DNA from: Monosporascus cannonballus
Taxonomy: Eukaryota > Ascomycota > Sordariomycetes > Xylariales
Length of the DNA: 64,000 bases
Direction of reading: 5' to 3'
NCBI GenBank assembly: GCA_004154925.1
Contig: QJNS01000008.1
Coordinates: 186,001 to 250,000 of the forward strand
A program made the position numbers and the translations under genes. This document shows positions 1 through 11,821 of this stretch, one piece after another; positions within the stretch are counted from its first letter, which is position 1; every line of letters starts with the position of its first letter. The notes under the pieces were generated by a model, which made no database searches, was not told where the DNA came from, and saw nothing but the letters and a program-made list of their open reading frames with translations.

Positions 1-5
1 TAATA

Positions 6-304
6 TATTATGTTTCGTAAAACCAAAAGTGCTTTAGGTAACGAAATATTATTATATGTTAAAATTATCTAAATTATAAAAATAATAAATATTTTATATT
101 TAATCCTTTTATCGATTCGTAACTTTTATGGTTATTACGACCGATCTTATCAAGCCTAACTTTACAAATTTTATAATCGATTTTGTTAAGCCTGGTTTTA
201 CAGGCTTTATTATCGATCCTGTCGAATTATTACGTAATTTAACTTATATGGCTTAGTTATTGTTACGACCGTTTTCCGAAGCCGTAACCCGTTAAGTTAT
301 AATA
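6..304 (-). repeat. left (3') LTR of element 1
   Basis: Matches 6322-6620 along its full 299 bp, with differences that are mostly C/T or G/A. Shared landmarks include the repeated 'cgatcctatcga' and 'aagcctggttttacaggc' motifs and 'tatggcttagttattgtt'. In element orientation the less mutated copy begins TGTTA and ends TAACA; this copy shows the RIP forms. The base run 'taata' left of the start also precedes the other LTR, so the true end could lie just outside the window. Confidence 0.88.
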
Positions 305-322
305 CGATTTTCTTTTTCCATA
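305..322 (-). other. polypurine tract next to the 3' LTR of element 1
   Basis: On the minus strand the bases just before the 3' LTR read GGAAAAAGAAAATCG, a purine run in the position of the plus-strand primer. It fixes the orientation of the element as minus. Confidence 0.7.
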
Positions 323-454
323 ATTTTCGTTCCGAAGATTTTTTTTTCTTTTATAAGTTTTCCTTCTGTCATTATATCGGGTCGTATTAAAAAACCGATT
401 AACAAAAAAACGAAAAAGCGAAATAACTTATTTAAATTAATTATTTCTCGAACT

Positions 455-1040
455 ATGGATATATTAATATATTTTTATTATGCTCCTCGGGGATTATCGT
501 TTTGTTATGCTTTTTCGTCGGATTTTTCTAGGTACAAAGAATATATAATACGGAACCAGGGCCTTTATAACGTTAACGGTTTTTCCATATTTCAATTTAA
601 AAAATTGGTTTATAACCACCTTAAGATTAAAACGGAATTTGAGAAAGCCGAAAAAAAAGCAGAATAGACGTAAGCCAAGGTTCGTCGTTTTCGAAAATAA
701 AAGAAGTTATGGGCCGACCGTATAATACGTATGATATTTCGTGGGCTTCGGTTCCAGGAGGAGTTGGATAAGTTGGAAGGTCGAGAAAAACAGGCCGAAT
801 TGGAGGCCGCCAAGGCCATAACGGCGGAGGCCGTTTTTTTTAACTAGTCCAACCTAAAATCTATAAATTGGTCGTTTATTCATTAGGGGATTTTTAACCC
901 CGTTAACCTCGGCATTATTAATAAAATTCTTTAACAAGTACTAAGCGTTAATAAGGTTCTTAGCGGGTTCCCAGGTATTTTCGGAATCCGGGTGCCCCCC
1001 CCACCTAATTCGGTACCAAGTAAGTCCGTTTTGTTTTCTA
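455..1040 (+). pseudogene. antisense accessory ORF of element 1, coiled-coil type
   Basis: One reading frame on the strand opposite to pol runs from an ATG at 455 to about 1040, broken by stops (665, 671, 704 and later) that fit mutated Gln, Glu or Trp codons. The middle is rich in charged residues with heptad character: FEKAEKKAE, then KVRRFRK, then EELDKLEGREKQAELEAAKA, followed by a Pro/Ser tail with VPPPPNSVPSKS. This suggests a coiled-coil protein of about 190 residues. From memory, fungal genomes hold proteins with an RRLRKQ...RG..M..RGL...ELD.LE pattern near gypsy elements; I could not check this. The segment 680-1020 is visibly richer in G+C than the pol frames around it. It lies between integrase and the 3' LTR. 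The opposite (pol) strand reads Ser/Arg-rich nonsense here. Confidence 0.65.
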
Positions 1041-1799
1041 ATATCGAAAATTGTTTTATTTCGTATATTTATTTATTTTTTATTTTAATATCGTCTTATA
1101 CCTAATACATTTTAATTATATTTATTGCTAACTTAAATAAGCAAATATAAAAAATTAAATAAAGTTTAACTTTTAATGGAAATTGTAATTAATAGTTATT
1201 TTTTAAGATTTTCTTAGTAATTATGTATAGGCCAATATATTTAAAATCGAATCTTTTGCTAAGTCGTTTTATTTAAATGTTTTTTGTAACGAAAAAAATT
1301 ATTTCCCCCTTTTCGAAAATTATTTTTTTTAATCTTTTTTAATTATAATATTTGCTTATTTGATCTTGTACGAATTCTAATTTTATTTTTATTTCACAAT
1401 ATAATTATCGTAATTATTTTAACATAAAATTATTTTAATATTAATTGGATTATTATTACGTATTTTTCTGTAAATTTTTGGAATAAAACCAAAATTTGCA
1501 TTTATAAATATTATTTTAATATTTTCGTAATAGCTAATATTATAAATTAATTATACAATTCGTAATTTCTTAACTTAGTTATTTTATTCGTAATTAATAT
1601 TATATCGTAAATAAGTTTTTAAAATTTAATCTGTTCGTTTTATTTATTTATTTATTTATAATTTAAATACATTAAATAATTTGTAATTTAAGCCGATTTA
1701 TACTATAAGGCCTTATTAAATTTTTCATACAAAAATTAATCCTTTATTTGATATAATTTTTATTAATAATGTATATATGTTAAAAATATATTTAAAGAA

Positions 1800-2080
1800 A
1801 ATATATATTAATTATTCGATAGTTGTATTTTTATAATATAATAAAAAATAAGAAACTTTCGTAAATCGGTCGACGATTACGAAAAAATTATTATAATATA
1901 TTTCCGAAGTTAAACTTTTTGATATAAAAAGCTTGATAATAAAGTTAAATATAATTAAATATTATAATTATTTTATAATTAGTAATAACTGTAATTTTCC
2001 ATATGGCTTATATCGTCAAATCTTTGCTTTGGCGCAAATATTATATTATTATATAATTTTTTGTACCGTTAATTTTAATT
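1800..2080 (-). pseudogene. integrase remnant of element 1
   Basis: On the minus strand a frame with stops reads AKAKI, RYKPYGKLQ, then FFVIVDRFTKVSYF. This matches the gypsy integrase stretch from just after the zinc finger (CQRAK..RHKPYG) to the first catalytic Asp (VIVDRFTK). The Asp codon lies in the GTCGAC at 1869-1874 and is kept. The second and third acidic residues were not traced. Integrase would join element cDNA to host DNA in the nucleus; this copy is dead. Confidence 0.82.
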
Positions 2081-3004
2081 TAAGAAAATAATATATACGT
2101 TAAAATCGTTTTAGGGTTTTGTAAATTCTTAAATATCTAGATAATTAATATTTATATATTTTTCGTATTAAATCTTTTTAATATTTTTTTAAAATTTATA
2201 TTTTATGTGTTTTTTGGTTTTTTAAGAAATTATCGTTATATTATTAAACTTTTTAAGGTATATTATTAGGTATTACTGGAATTATTACAATCTATTATAA
2301 ACGTAAATATTTTTCTATAATAATATCGAAAATAATATAATTAATTTTAACCAATTTTTCTTTAAGGTATAATTGTTTACTTAAAGTATTTATTTTGTTA
2401 TTTTTTAATTTCTTTTTCTAAATAATATCGAAATAAAAGTTCATTAATTTTTCCGTATATTTTAATTATTGTCCTATAAGCCTTTTGGTCGTAATAAATC
2501 GGGTAAGATTTTGATAATCTGTATAAATTTTAATTTGGTACAGATTTCCCTTTAAGAAATACTTAAATTTTCGGAATGCCATAATAATAACCATATATTC
2601 CTGATTCGGAATACCGTAATTAAACTCAGCTTTTTTTAATTTAAACGAAAAAAATGTAATAAGATATAATTTGCTTTAATTATTTTATTATCCTATTATT
2701 ACGCTTAATACGTAATCCGAAATATCGGGTTCTAATTTAACGAGGCGATTTAAATTGTACATAATTAATATTAATTTATTAGTAATTGTATTCTTAATAT
2801 TTTAAAATGCCTTTTTCGTATCTAACGTTTATTTGAATTTTTTTTTTCGTAAAGTTTATTAAGGATATAATTATTTTATTAAAGCTTCGAATAAACTTCC
2901 TGTAATAATTAGTAAATCCGAAAAATATTTATGCCTTTTTAATCGTTATTAACGTTTATTATTATATAATTATAATAATTTTCTTAATATTTAATTTGAT
3001 AAGT

Positions 3005-3360
3005 TTTAGGGTAAAAATATATCCCAGATATTTTACTTCCTATATATAAACCTAATTTTCTTTTACGTTAATAAATAACTTTACGTTTTGTAAAATTTAA
3101 AAATTTTTATAAACGTATTTTGCGTATATTTTTTCTGTTTTTAAAAAGATAAAAATGTCGTCGAAATAACAAATTACAAAAATATTGAGATATTTTCGTA
3201 ATACGTAATTAACTATTTGTTAAAACGTTACTAGTACGTTTGTAAGTCCTATTAATATAACCAAATATTTAAACAATCCGTATCCTTTTTTAATCCTAAT
3301 AAAATTATATTTATTTTTAAAATCAAATACTATAAACTATATGGCTTTATAAAATCGGTT
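3005..3360 (-). pseudogene. reverse transcriptase remnant of element 1
   Basis: The minus strand reads FIRIKKGYGLFKYLVILIG, then NYVLRKYLNIFVICYFDDIF, then FLKTEKIYAKYVYKN, ending VKYLGYIFTLKL. This is the palm region of Ty3/gypsy RT (the GLYEYLVMPFGL block, the YLDD box and the thumb KFLGYIVS motif). The catalytic pair is present as Tyr-Phe-Asp-Asp at 3157-3168, so unlike the other elements here the active-site Asp residues survive. Several in-frame stops remain. The fingers domain should continue to about 3700. Confidence 0.88.
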
Positions 3361-5565
3361 TTTTATTTCCGTAATTAACGGTAATAATATTCGATTTTTA
3401 ATAATAACTTTATTTGATTATTAATAATGAACTATATGTCGTAATTTTCCATTTTTTTAAATACGAGAAATATCGAGTATTTTGCTGGTAACTTCGAAAA
3501 TCAAATCTATCTTTTTTATAACCGATTTTCCAGGTATTCTTTAAAAATACGTAATCCGTTTTTATTAAGGTTATAAATAAGGTAAAACTTTATCGAAATT
3601 TTTTTTTTACAGATTATTTTATAATTTTATTTATTATGTTCTAATAATTTCGTATCGAATTTCTTTTTGAAAAGAAATTCGTATCTATAGTATTATAATA
3701 ACATATTAATTCAATCTTTTAATTTTTTGGGCTGTTAATCTTATTTTAGATCGTTATTTAATTACTTTAATTTCGTTTTAATTGTTATAACGATACGTCG
3801 TATTTTTCTTTAATACTTGTTTTTTTTATATTTTGTTCCTTTAAGTAATAAAGTATCTGGCATATTTTTATTCTTATATTCGTCGTTATTATCGATCGAA
3901 TATTAAGATCTTAATTTTGTCTTTTTTTGTTTGCTAATACAATATAAGGTAAATTTTATCTGGCCAGTCCTGCGATTAATCAAAATTCCGTACTGGCGTA
4001 TCCATAGTAATCCTAAGATTATATCGTAATTCCTAAATATAACGATATCGAAATCGACCGTTTGGTATTATCCTTTAATAAAAATCTCAAAATAATTAAT
4101 TTCGCTTATAATTCTTTCGTTATCGTAAGCGGATTCCTGATTTTTGGCATTCGTTATTATATAAGGTTCCAACTTATATCTTTAGAATAATTTAAATTTA
4201 TTAATTATGTCTGGTATAATATAATTTTCGTTCAAAGTTTTATAGTTTATTATTACGGTATACCAATATATTCCGATTCGTATTTCTAAAGTGATAAAGT
4301 TATTAACGTTTCTTATTATCGTATTTAAAGCCCGTTTTGGGAATTCCCTTTAACTTTTTTGGGTTTCGTTATTTTACGGCTTTTTTATAGGTAACCTTTT
4401 TTTAATTCTTATTCGAATTTATTAAGCCTTATTTATATTTTTTTGTTTAATGCGTTACGCTATTATATTTGTCGTTATTGACGGCATATTGTTCTTTTAA
4501 ATCGTATCAGTTATTTCTAAATATTTTACAATTTTTTCCTTATCGAAAAAATTATTCTTTTATATTTGCAATTACATTTTATTATGCGTAATTTTAGTTA
4601 TCGTTTTAAAGGTTTTTTATGAATTAATATATCTTTTTTTATTAACCTTTTTTTCTTGGAAATCCGTAATAAATACTAATTAAAAATAAAAATCCGTAAT
4701 AACTTTCTAATAGTGTTCTTTTACCATATGCTGGATTAATTCCTGTTCTGTTTGGTAATTACATTATTTATAATAACAAAAAGGGTTTTTTTATAGGCAT
4801 TATTTTCTTTCGGGCTAAATTTTTACTTCGGCTAATTACTGGACGTTTTCTGGGGCTATGGTTCGAAATTATCGGTATTATTACTTATTATTTTTATTAT
4901 ATCCGGTACAGTTTGGAAAATCGAATCCCTTATAATACATACGGGTAATTCGTACGTAAATATGTTATTTTTATTTTTCGTAATCGAAATATTTTCGTCG
5001 TCGACAATATATAGCATATATTCTGCTATATCGATTAGGAGTTCCGGGACAAACATTTTCTATCCAATTTTAATATTTGCATAATTATCCTTATAATACC
5101 TGTTATTATACTTTCGTTATTTGTTAAGCAAGTTTTTTAACTTTTTATATATTTTGTCGAATTTCTTATCGTAATAATTCTTATTAAACGTTTTGTCGTA
5201 AACCTGATATGTATTTAGCTTAAATTATGTTAATAACTTTATTATTGTTTTCTTAATTATGCCTGGATTATTTTTCCAATATAGGGGTCCAATTATTTTA
5301 TTATAGCTTTTTAGGTTTTTTGTATTTATAAATCTTATGTTCTATTTTGCCGTAATTAAAGCATTTAATTTAACTTTAATTTTATCTATGGGTAACGCCG
5401 AATTTTATAAGTCCTAACGCCGTTCTATAAGAAATAAGCGATACGTTTCGTTTTTTCCCTTTATTAAACTTATTATATTCCGAACGTAAAACATATTATC
5501 CTTTTTTTTATTATTTCTTAAACTGTTAATTATTAATCTTAATTACTTTTATAATATACCGGTCT

Positions 5566-5847
5566 AAGGTAATTAATCGTTTAATCCGAATAATCTTATT
5601 TTTTATATTATTCTTTAGCCCTTTATAAAATATGTTAATAAAGGCGTCGGTTTCGTTATTTTCTTATCCGGCCTTAACCGTAAAACTTTTAAAAGTTACG
5701 GCATATTTGGACGCAGGTCCTTTTTGTTAAAATTATAAAAATTATTAGGCCGCGGATTATTTTTTATCCGGATTGCCGAAATTATTACGCATTTTATTTT
5801 CGAAATTAGTATAAATTAAAAATATTTCGTTAATAAAATCCTCCTTA
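5566..5847 (-). pseudogene. Gag capsid remnant of element 1
   Basis: A single minus-strand frame of about 94 codons reads through seven stops. Recognisable pieces are NKMRNNFGNPDKK, QKGPASKYAVTFKSF and INIFYKGLKNNIKNKII. These fit the retrotransposon Gag core known from gypsy elements (FGDPN...L..L.Q..S...Y...F......D......FY.GL...VKDEL). Gag forms the particle that packages the RNA. Its position nearest the 5' LTR agrees with Gag-first order. Confidence 0.8.
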
Positions 5848-6321
5848 TTTATTTTTCTTATTTCCAGGAAATATTTTATAATGGGTTTAATCTAATTAAC
5901 CGTATTTTCTATTAGATATGTTTTTATTACTAGGACCATATCCGCTGGGTTATTAAGGTTTAAAAAACGAAAGTAAATTCGTACCTAAGTTAAAAAGATT
6001 TAAGGGATACCTTTTCCATCGTAAGGTCTGGTTTTTTCGGCTTTATGCAAACGAAAAAAGGTTGGGCAGGTGGCATAACCCTAAATTATCGAACATCTTT
6101 TTCCAATTCCCGAATTCGAACTTAAAGCTATTAAATAAGGGTTTTCTAAATACGGGTCGATATTTTAAAAATATTAAATATTATTCAGAATTTAACGATA
6201 TTATTAAACAAAAATTTATAACGTATAACGGCTAAACGGTTTAACCAATTATTAAACCTTAAGTTAACGGATTTACGTTAATACGAATATCGTAAGAATT
6301 TAAGTAATAAATATAATAATA

Positions 6322-6620
6322 TGTTACGTTTCGTAATACTAAAAGTATTTTGGATAACGAAATATTATTGCAAATTAAAGCTATCTAAATTATAAAAATA
6401 ATGAATATTATATATTTAATTTTTTTATCGATTCGTAACTTTTATAGTGTTTACGACCGATCCTATCAAGCCTGGTTCTACAGGCTTTATAATCGATCCT
6501 ATCGAACCTAGCTTTATAGGCTTTATCAACGATCCTATCGAGCTATTACGTGACTTGACCTATATGGCTTAGTTATTGTTGCAACCGTTTTTCGAGGCGG
6601 AAGCCCGTTAGGTCATAACA
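6322..6620 (-). repeat. right (5') LTR of element 1
   Basis: Partner of 6-304. It keeps more G+C and more intact CA/TG than the left copy: it ends 'gtcataaca' where the left copy ends 'gttataata'. TGTTA/TAACA form short terminal inverted repeats, as usual for LTRs. Its right edge is followed directly by GTCGACCGCTTTACG, the integrase sequence of the host element. Confidence 0.88.
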
Positions 6621-6990
6621 GTCGACCGCTTTACGATATTAAAATTATTTATTTTTACAGTTAAAATCTTAACCACAACCGAATTAACTTAATTGTTTTA
6701 CGATAAAATCAAATATATATTTAATAAACCAACCGGAATTATCAAAAATAAAAACAAATTGTTAGTACGATAATTCTAGGTGGAAATTTGTACAAAACGA
6801 AAAGTAAAACGGCAAATATCGATTAATTATTATCCGTAAATCGATAAGCGAATGGAACGTATTTATTAATTTTAAAAAAATATTTCCGTAATTCCGTTAA
6901 TAAAAATTAAAATAATTAAATAAAATTATTACAAAGTACGAAATTTATATATAATAATACGCAAAACGGATTTACTGGCCGTTTTCCGTA
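6621..6990 (+). pseudogene. integrase core remnant of element 3 (family A)
   Basis: The plus-strand frame from 6621 reads VDRFT, LKLFIFTVKILTTTELT, then KVKRQISINYYP, DKRMERIY, KNISVIPLIKIK and finally VRNLYIIIR. It follows the gypsy integrase core from the first Asp through the STA(F/Y)HPQTDGQTER block, with that block's His changed to Tyr (NYYP) and TDGQTER to IDKRMER. The frame is cut at its 5' end by the LTR of element 1. The same stretch is found on the minus strand of element 2 near 52000-52300. Confidence 0.82.
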
Positions 6991-8439
6991 ATAAATCTTA
7001 TATATACATAATTTAAAAATAATAAAATACTTTTTATAATATTTTAAAAAATAAATATAAAAAGTTAAAAAACGCCTTAAGAAAATAACGATTATTCGCT
7101 TAATAATATACGAATATTTTAAAAAAATAACGGCAACTTCGAAAAAGTATAATAATTAATATTATACGTTTATAAACTTTTAATTAAAATAATAACTAAA
7201 TTTATTAATTAGGAACTATAAGTTTAAAAATAAAAAGTTTATATTGATTTATATTTAAGTTATAAAGAAAAACCAATATATTTTTAAGTATATATAATAA
7301 TTTTCTTTATTAAATATTGACGGATATATATTAAATTTCCAATATTGTTATTAAAATTGTAATATAATCAAGAATTACACGATATTCAGATAAGTTTACC
7401 GGATCTAATAAAACCATAAGATAAATATGTAATAAAAAAAATATCGACCGATACCGCAATAAATGGGAGTAACGTAAATATCTAATCAAAAAAAAAATTA
7501 GCTAGTCGAATAAAATATCAAAAATCCTAAAAGTATTGCGAATACGCGTTTAAAATATTATAACGTTATAATAAAAGATGTTAAAAACGTATATACGAAA
7601 TAAGACGACTTAAAAACCGTAAAATAATAAGAACCTGATGGGAACTTAATTGTTTAATAATTATAAGAATTATAAAAGAATAATTCTAAATACAATTAAA
7701 ATATTAAAATTAAAATATTATGTATTATATATAAGTATTTTTAAACTTTTGGCAAATAATTATTTTATCGTACATTAATCGAAAACGAATAAATAACGTA
7801 AAGAAAATCGAGCTTAACTTTCGAAATCAAAATTTTGCATTTAATTATTAAGCCTTACGTTAATTAAAATTTAATAACCGTATTAAAGAAGTTAATATAG
7901 GAATATGGGAAAATAATCGGAAAACATAAAATAACAAAAGGCGTATACGCTTATTAAATATATTAAATATAAAATCAGGAAAAAATTTAAAAGCGTTTCA
8001 TTTTTTAAAGAAAACAGGGCCTAAATATTCGAAATACAATATATTACTGGTTGGAAATAAGACGCCGTTTTTAAAACGATTAATATATTTAGATTTAGTA
8101 ATAATTTCTTTAACAAAGCCGTTTTTAAATAAAAGCAATTAATAAATATTAAAGTGTCGACGAAATATTAAAAAACGGGCGAAAAATTTTCGTTAACAAA
8201 AAAACGCAATAATATAACGGTTTTCCAAAATCTTTTTCTTATAAGGGTACCTTAAAATTACGGCTAATTAAAAATTAATTACGGAATAATAAAAGGATTA
8301 TAATATTTACAAAAAGGATTTAAATTTAAAAATTTATTAAACCGTATTAAAATTAATTTTCCATAATTATAACAGATAAACAGAAATAGATTTCCGTAAT
8401 ATTAAAAAACGATCATTTTTAATAATAGTCGTATTAAAA

Positions 8440-8880
8440 GCGAATTCGGTTTTAAAAAAGACGTCGAATCGACGACCGACCGCAACGATGTCGGAACGTT
8501 CATACTAGGTACCACTAATATAAGCTTTTTCGAATTTGTTAATTAACTCCTAATTATCGGTACCGAATTAAAAAAACCGTTTAAGCGGTACTTTTTAAGA
8601 AGATCGGAATTGAACGGAATTTAAATGGCAATATTAATAACATTAAAAATAATTTTTATTATATAAAAAACTTTGGAATAATAATTAATTATAACGTAAT
8701 TTTAGGTATTCGTAATTTAAATATGAATTATACGGTAATCGAAATAATACTGTATTCCGTAAATAAAATCCGGTTTATTATCGCCCTTAATATAATTAAT
8801 ATTTATTTTACCGTCGGCGTCGAAAACATAACGTTAAAGAAAATCTAAATTATATTATTATTAAAGAATTATATTTCGTA
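8440..8880 (-). pseudogene. conserved spacer block of family A, possible antisense ORF (copy 1)
   Basis: Lies between integrase and the 3' LTR and is conserved with 50027-50569 in element 2. On the minus strand (antisense to pol) the two copies give related peptides: here YERSDIVAVGRRFDVFF and KTEFAFN; there YERSDVIIVGRRLNVFR and KAEFAFN. A second piece at higher coordinates reads DGKINI, NKPDFIYGIQYYFDYR and NYYSKVFY. The two pieces are separated by about 70 bp that differ in length between the copies. Stops in the antisense frame fit Gln and Trp codons. The sense register is nearly as open, so the coding strand is not proven. I do not recognise the product. Confidence 0.4.
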
Positions 8881-8889
8881 TAATTCTTT

Positions 8890-9090
8890 ATAAAAGGAAA
8901 ATATGGCAAACGGAAAAAAACGGAAAATATAGGCAGAATAAGCGGAAAAAACAAAATAAGAATAAAGAAAAACGGGAAACGGAACGGAATACATATATAA
9001 AAAGAATAAAAATATAAGCGAAAAAAAAAGAAGAAAAGGTAAATAAAGTAAAGTTAAAAAACAGATTATAACAGAAAATTTGGTGGAGCA
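8890..9090 (+). other. purine-rich, lysine-coding stretch near the 3' end of element 3
   Basis: About 200 bases are almost all A and G on the plus strand. In the pol direction they read as a very basic, stop-broken Lys/Arg/Glu peptide (for example SEKKRRKGK). A matching pyrimidine-rich run lies at about 49900-50030 in element 2. It may be the basic tail of the pol polyprotein or an extended primer region; the long open frame on the minus strand here is just its pyrimidine-rich shadow. Confidence 0.4.
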
Positions 9091-9241
9091 TAATTAATTA
9101 CGTAATATAGCGCGTATTCATTATTATAGCAATTACATATAATATAATAAAACTGGGAATTATTCGTAAGCATACGTAATTAGATTTACGAAACGCGATA
9201 TATTAAATTAAAAATAATATTATTAAGGATTAAGAGGTTGC

Positions 9242-9263
9242 AAAAGGGGAATAATTATAAATA
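9242..9263 (+). other. polypurine tract next to the 3' LTR of element 3
   Basis: AAAAGGGGAATAATTATAAA lies just before the LTR and is matched in reverse complement at 49713-49736 in element 2. Its position and purine content fit the plus-strand primer of a plus-oriented element. Confidence 0.7.
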
Positions 9264-9462
9264 TATAGCCCTTATAAGGATAAAGCTAGTATCCGACCAG
9301 TTATCGATTAATTCTCGATCTATTTACTAAAATAAATCTAGCATCTAGTAACAAATAGGAAACGCCAGATAGAAATAATCTAATATATTTATTTTTTGGA
9401 CTCCGCTTTTCGATTGGTTGCAGATCACCTTACCCAAGCTTACAGTTATCCGTTATCCTACA
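9264..9462 (+). repeat. family A LTR (3' LTR of element 3)
   Basis: 199 bp; the less mutated family form begins TGTAGCC and ends TTACA. It matches 11618-11816 in the same orientation and 49515-49712 and 56657-56854 in reverse. Shared landmarks are 'cttataaggataa', 'taatctaatatatttatt' and 'gattggttgcagat'. Confidence 0.87.
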
Positions 9463-11617
9463 GAATAATACGATGTTTTATTAAAAATTCCTTTTAATTA
9501 AGTAATTTTAAAATAACGTTTTTAAAATTCAAGGTTTTTAATATTTTTAAAAGATTTCTAGATTAAAAGTTAATATACCAATTTATATTATTGTATTTAA
9601 AAATAGTACTTTAATTAAGAAATGTGCTAAAAAAGAATAAAATATATTTATTTAAAATCTAAATATTATTTTTAAATGCCAAAGTGAAATTAAGAATAAA
9701 TAATAAATTGAATTGCGCTAAATTAATATCAAAAACTTATGACATTATGCGGGAATCAAAAGTTTCGAAAATACGAAAAACGATGAGAAATTACTTGGTC
9801 GAAATTTTATCAAAGTTGCTTAAATTTTAAAGAAGTTATTAAAGATTCTTAATCTTAAAAGCTTAAGCAGTATTGGATCATAAATATAAAAAACGATTAA
9901 AATAATAAATTTTAAAATCTGTAAGTTTAAGTTTAGCAAATTCCGATATGCTTTTAAAATTATATATCTATATATTTTATCTATATAACGAAATAATTTG
10001 ATATTATATATTATTGTTATATTTCATGTACTTATTAATAATATTTTGAAAGAACTAGAAGTATATAAAATTAATCTTAAAATTAAAATGGAACAAAAAA
10101 TATAATCAAATTAGGTTTTAAAAGGTATTAGTTAATAATACACTTTTTATAGAGTTTTTATGGTATTTAAAGTTTTAAAAACAGGTAAATTCAAATACGT
10201 ACTTTGAGGTCCGCTTTAATAAATTAACCGATTATTTATTATTTTGCTTTTTATTATCGACGATAGTTACGTAATAAAGTTCTTAATATTAAGATTTAAT
10301 TTTATAGCAAAAGCGAGAGTAATGTTAAATATACCCGTAAAAATATTAATATTAACACAAAATTCTAGCAGATATTATTATTGTTTTGTGAATATTAATA
10401 AATTAAATATACCGTAATATTTGTACGGATATTTAATTTGAAAGAAGGCAGCCGATAAATTTGCGAGCGGTTATGTTAATATAATAAATATAATAAAAAA
10501 TATATTCGTTGTTATATTTTTTATATTTTCGATTAAAGAAGCCGTTTTTAATTAAGATTATAATACGAATTACAAAATTTTGAAAAATTTGTTAAATTTT
10601 AAAAATTAAATTGTAATATTATTTTACAAAACATATTTAATATAGATATTATATAGAATGTTACAAAAATATATGTAAAGATATTTGGAAAGAAAAAACA
10701 GAAAAGGCTTTAAATTAATAATATATATTAAATTCTATTATTAAGCTTTTTGTATTTATAATATATTAGTAAATAAATTAGTATTATTTAAAACTATATA
10801 TTAAAGAATTGAAATATTCGGAAAAGGTATATAACTAATCTCAAAACAAAGAGTTATTTTAAATAAGCTTGATATATTATCAGCGACATTATATCTTAAG
10901 TTTATTTCGATATTTCAAAAGATTCGATGAACGGTATAGAACCTGGACTTTTCTTTTAATTCGCTCTGAATTATGATTATTTCTTTAAAGAAGAAACTGG
11001 TTAAAAGATTATTTTTCTTGAAAAAATGATATTTTAAAATTGAAGTGATAAAAGTATAATTTAATTAAAATATTTTCGAATTATGTAAAGAAATTAAAAT
11101 TGTTTTTTACAAAGTATATTAAGTAAAAAGCTTTATATTAGAGGATAAAAAAATAAGTTAATTGATACAGTATAAATATATAATGAAAAAGATGTTTAAA
11201 TTAATAAAATATATTGTATTAAAAGATATATTTGCTTATAAAAATAAACCGATTTACAATTAATTAATGTTATAACAAAATTAAAAATTGTTATTTTATG
11301 AAATATATTTATTCTAAAAAGATTTAATATATTTTTTTTTAATTACTTTGTATACATCTAAGGTTTTATAAATATTTTGTTTATATATAATTAAGATATT
11401 TTAGTCTGCATTTTTAAATATATAATAATATTTGTAATATTGTTAAATTTATTTCTATATTTTAAAATATATATAAAGATTATTATATTTACAATTTAGT
11501 TTAAAATATCATAAAATGTATTTAAAAATTAAATAGGTTAAAAACTAGAGTTAATTACAAATAATATTAGCATTAAAATATTAAGCCTGAAATATAATAA
11601 TATTTTTATTATAAGAT
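9463..11617. other. AT-rich DNA, no gene recognised
   Basis: About 2.1 kb between two family A LTRs. I found no open frame, LTR pair or retroelement motif. CpG is scarcer than in the recognisable elements. Confidence 0.5.
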
Positions 11618-11816
11618 TGTAGCCTTTATAAGGATAAGGCTAGTAGCCGAATAGCTACCGATTAGCCACCGACCTATTTACTAATATAAAGCCACTATCG
11701 AGCAGCTAATGGGAAATACCAGATGGAAGTAATCTAATATATTTATTTCTTGAAATACGCTTTGCGACTGGTTGGAGATTACCTTATTTAAGCTTATACC
11801 TGTCTATTACCTTACA
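11618..11816 (+). repeat. solo family A LTR
   Basis: 199 bp beginning TGTAGCC and ending CTTACA, the least mutated family A copy in the window. No polypurine tract or internal family A sequence abuts either side. It is flanked by AAGAT (11613-11617) and CAGAT (11817-11821), a 4-of-5 match that would fit a 5-bp target duplication left by LTR-LTR recombination. Confidence 0.8.
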
Positions 11817-11821
11817 CAGAT

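Larger units (their letters stand above)
6..6620 (-). mobile_element. Ty3/gypsy LTR retrotransposon, RIP-degraded, minus strand (element 1)
   Basis: A 6.6-kb element with a 299-bp LTR at each end. Reading the minus strand, Gag (about 5570-5850), RT (about 3005-3360) and integrase (about 1800-2080) follow in Ty3/gypsy order, and a polypurine tract abuts the left (3') LTR. All frames carry many stops, mostly TAA/TAG at former CAA, CAG and TGG codons, so no product can be made. The right edge at 6620/6621 breaks the integrase frame of a family A element, so this copy inserted into that element. Only five bases lie left of the first LTR, so the target duplication cannot be checked. The 3.4-5.5 kb interval should hold protease and the Gag C-terminus, but I did not resolve them. 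Confidence 0.9.
6621..9462 (+). mobile_element. 3' half of a family A Ty3/gypsy element, plus strand (element 3)
   Basis: Starts exactly at the first catalytic Asp region of integrase, GTC GAC CGC TTT ACG (Val-Asp-Arg-Phe-Thr), and runs through the rest of integrase, a conserved spacer block and a polypurine tract to a 199-bp LTR. The whole segment matches the reverse complement of 49515-52300 in element 2. The missing 5' half should be left of the window, on the far side of element 1. All frames are broken. Confidence 0.85.

Noticed and set aside
610..819. 69-codon minus-strand open frame, Ser/Arg/Phe-rich
   Set aside because: It is the complement of the coiled-coil antisense frame at 455-1040 and has no recognisable content.
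4856..5056. 66-codon minus-strand open frame in element 1
   Set aside because: Lies in the Gag-protease interval on the pol strand and could be a surviving fragment, but I could match it to no domain.
8888..9091. 67-codon Phe/Leu-rich minus-strand open frame
   Set aside because: Shadow of a purine-rich, lysine-coding stretch on the pol strand; composition explains the openness.
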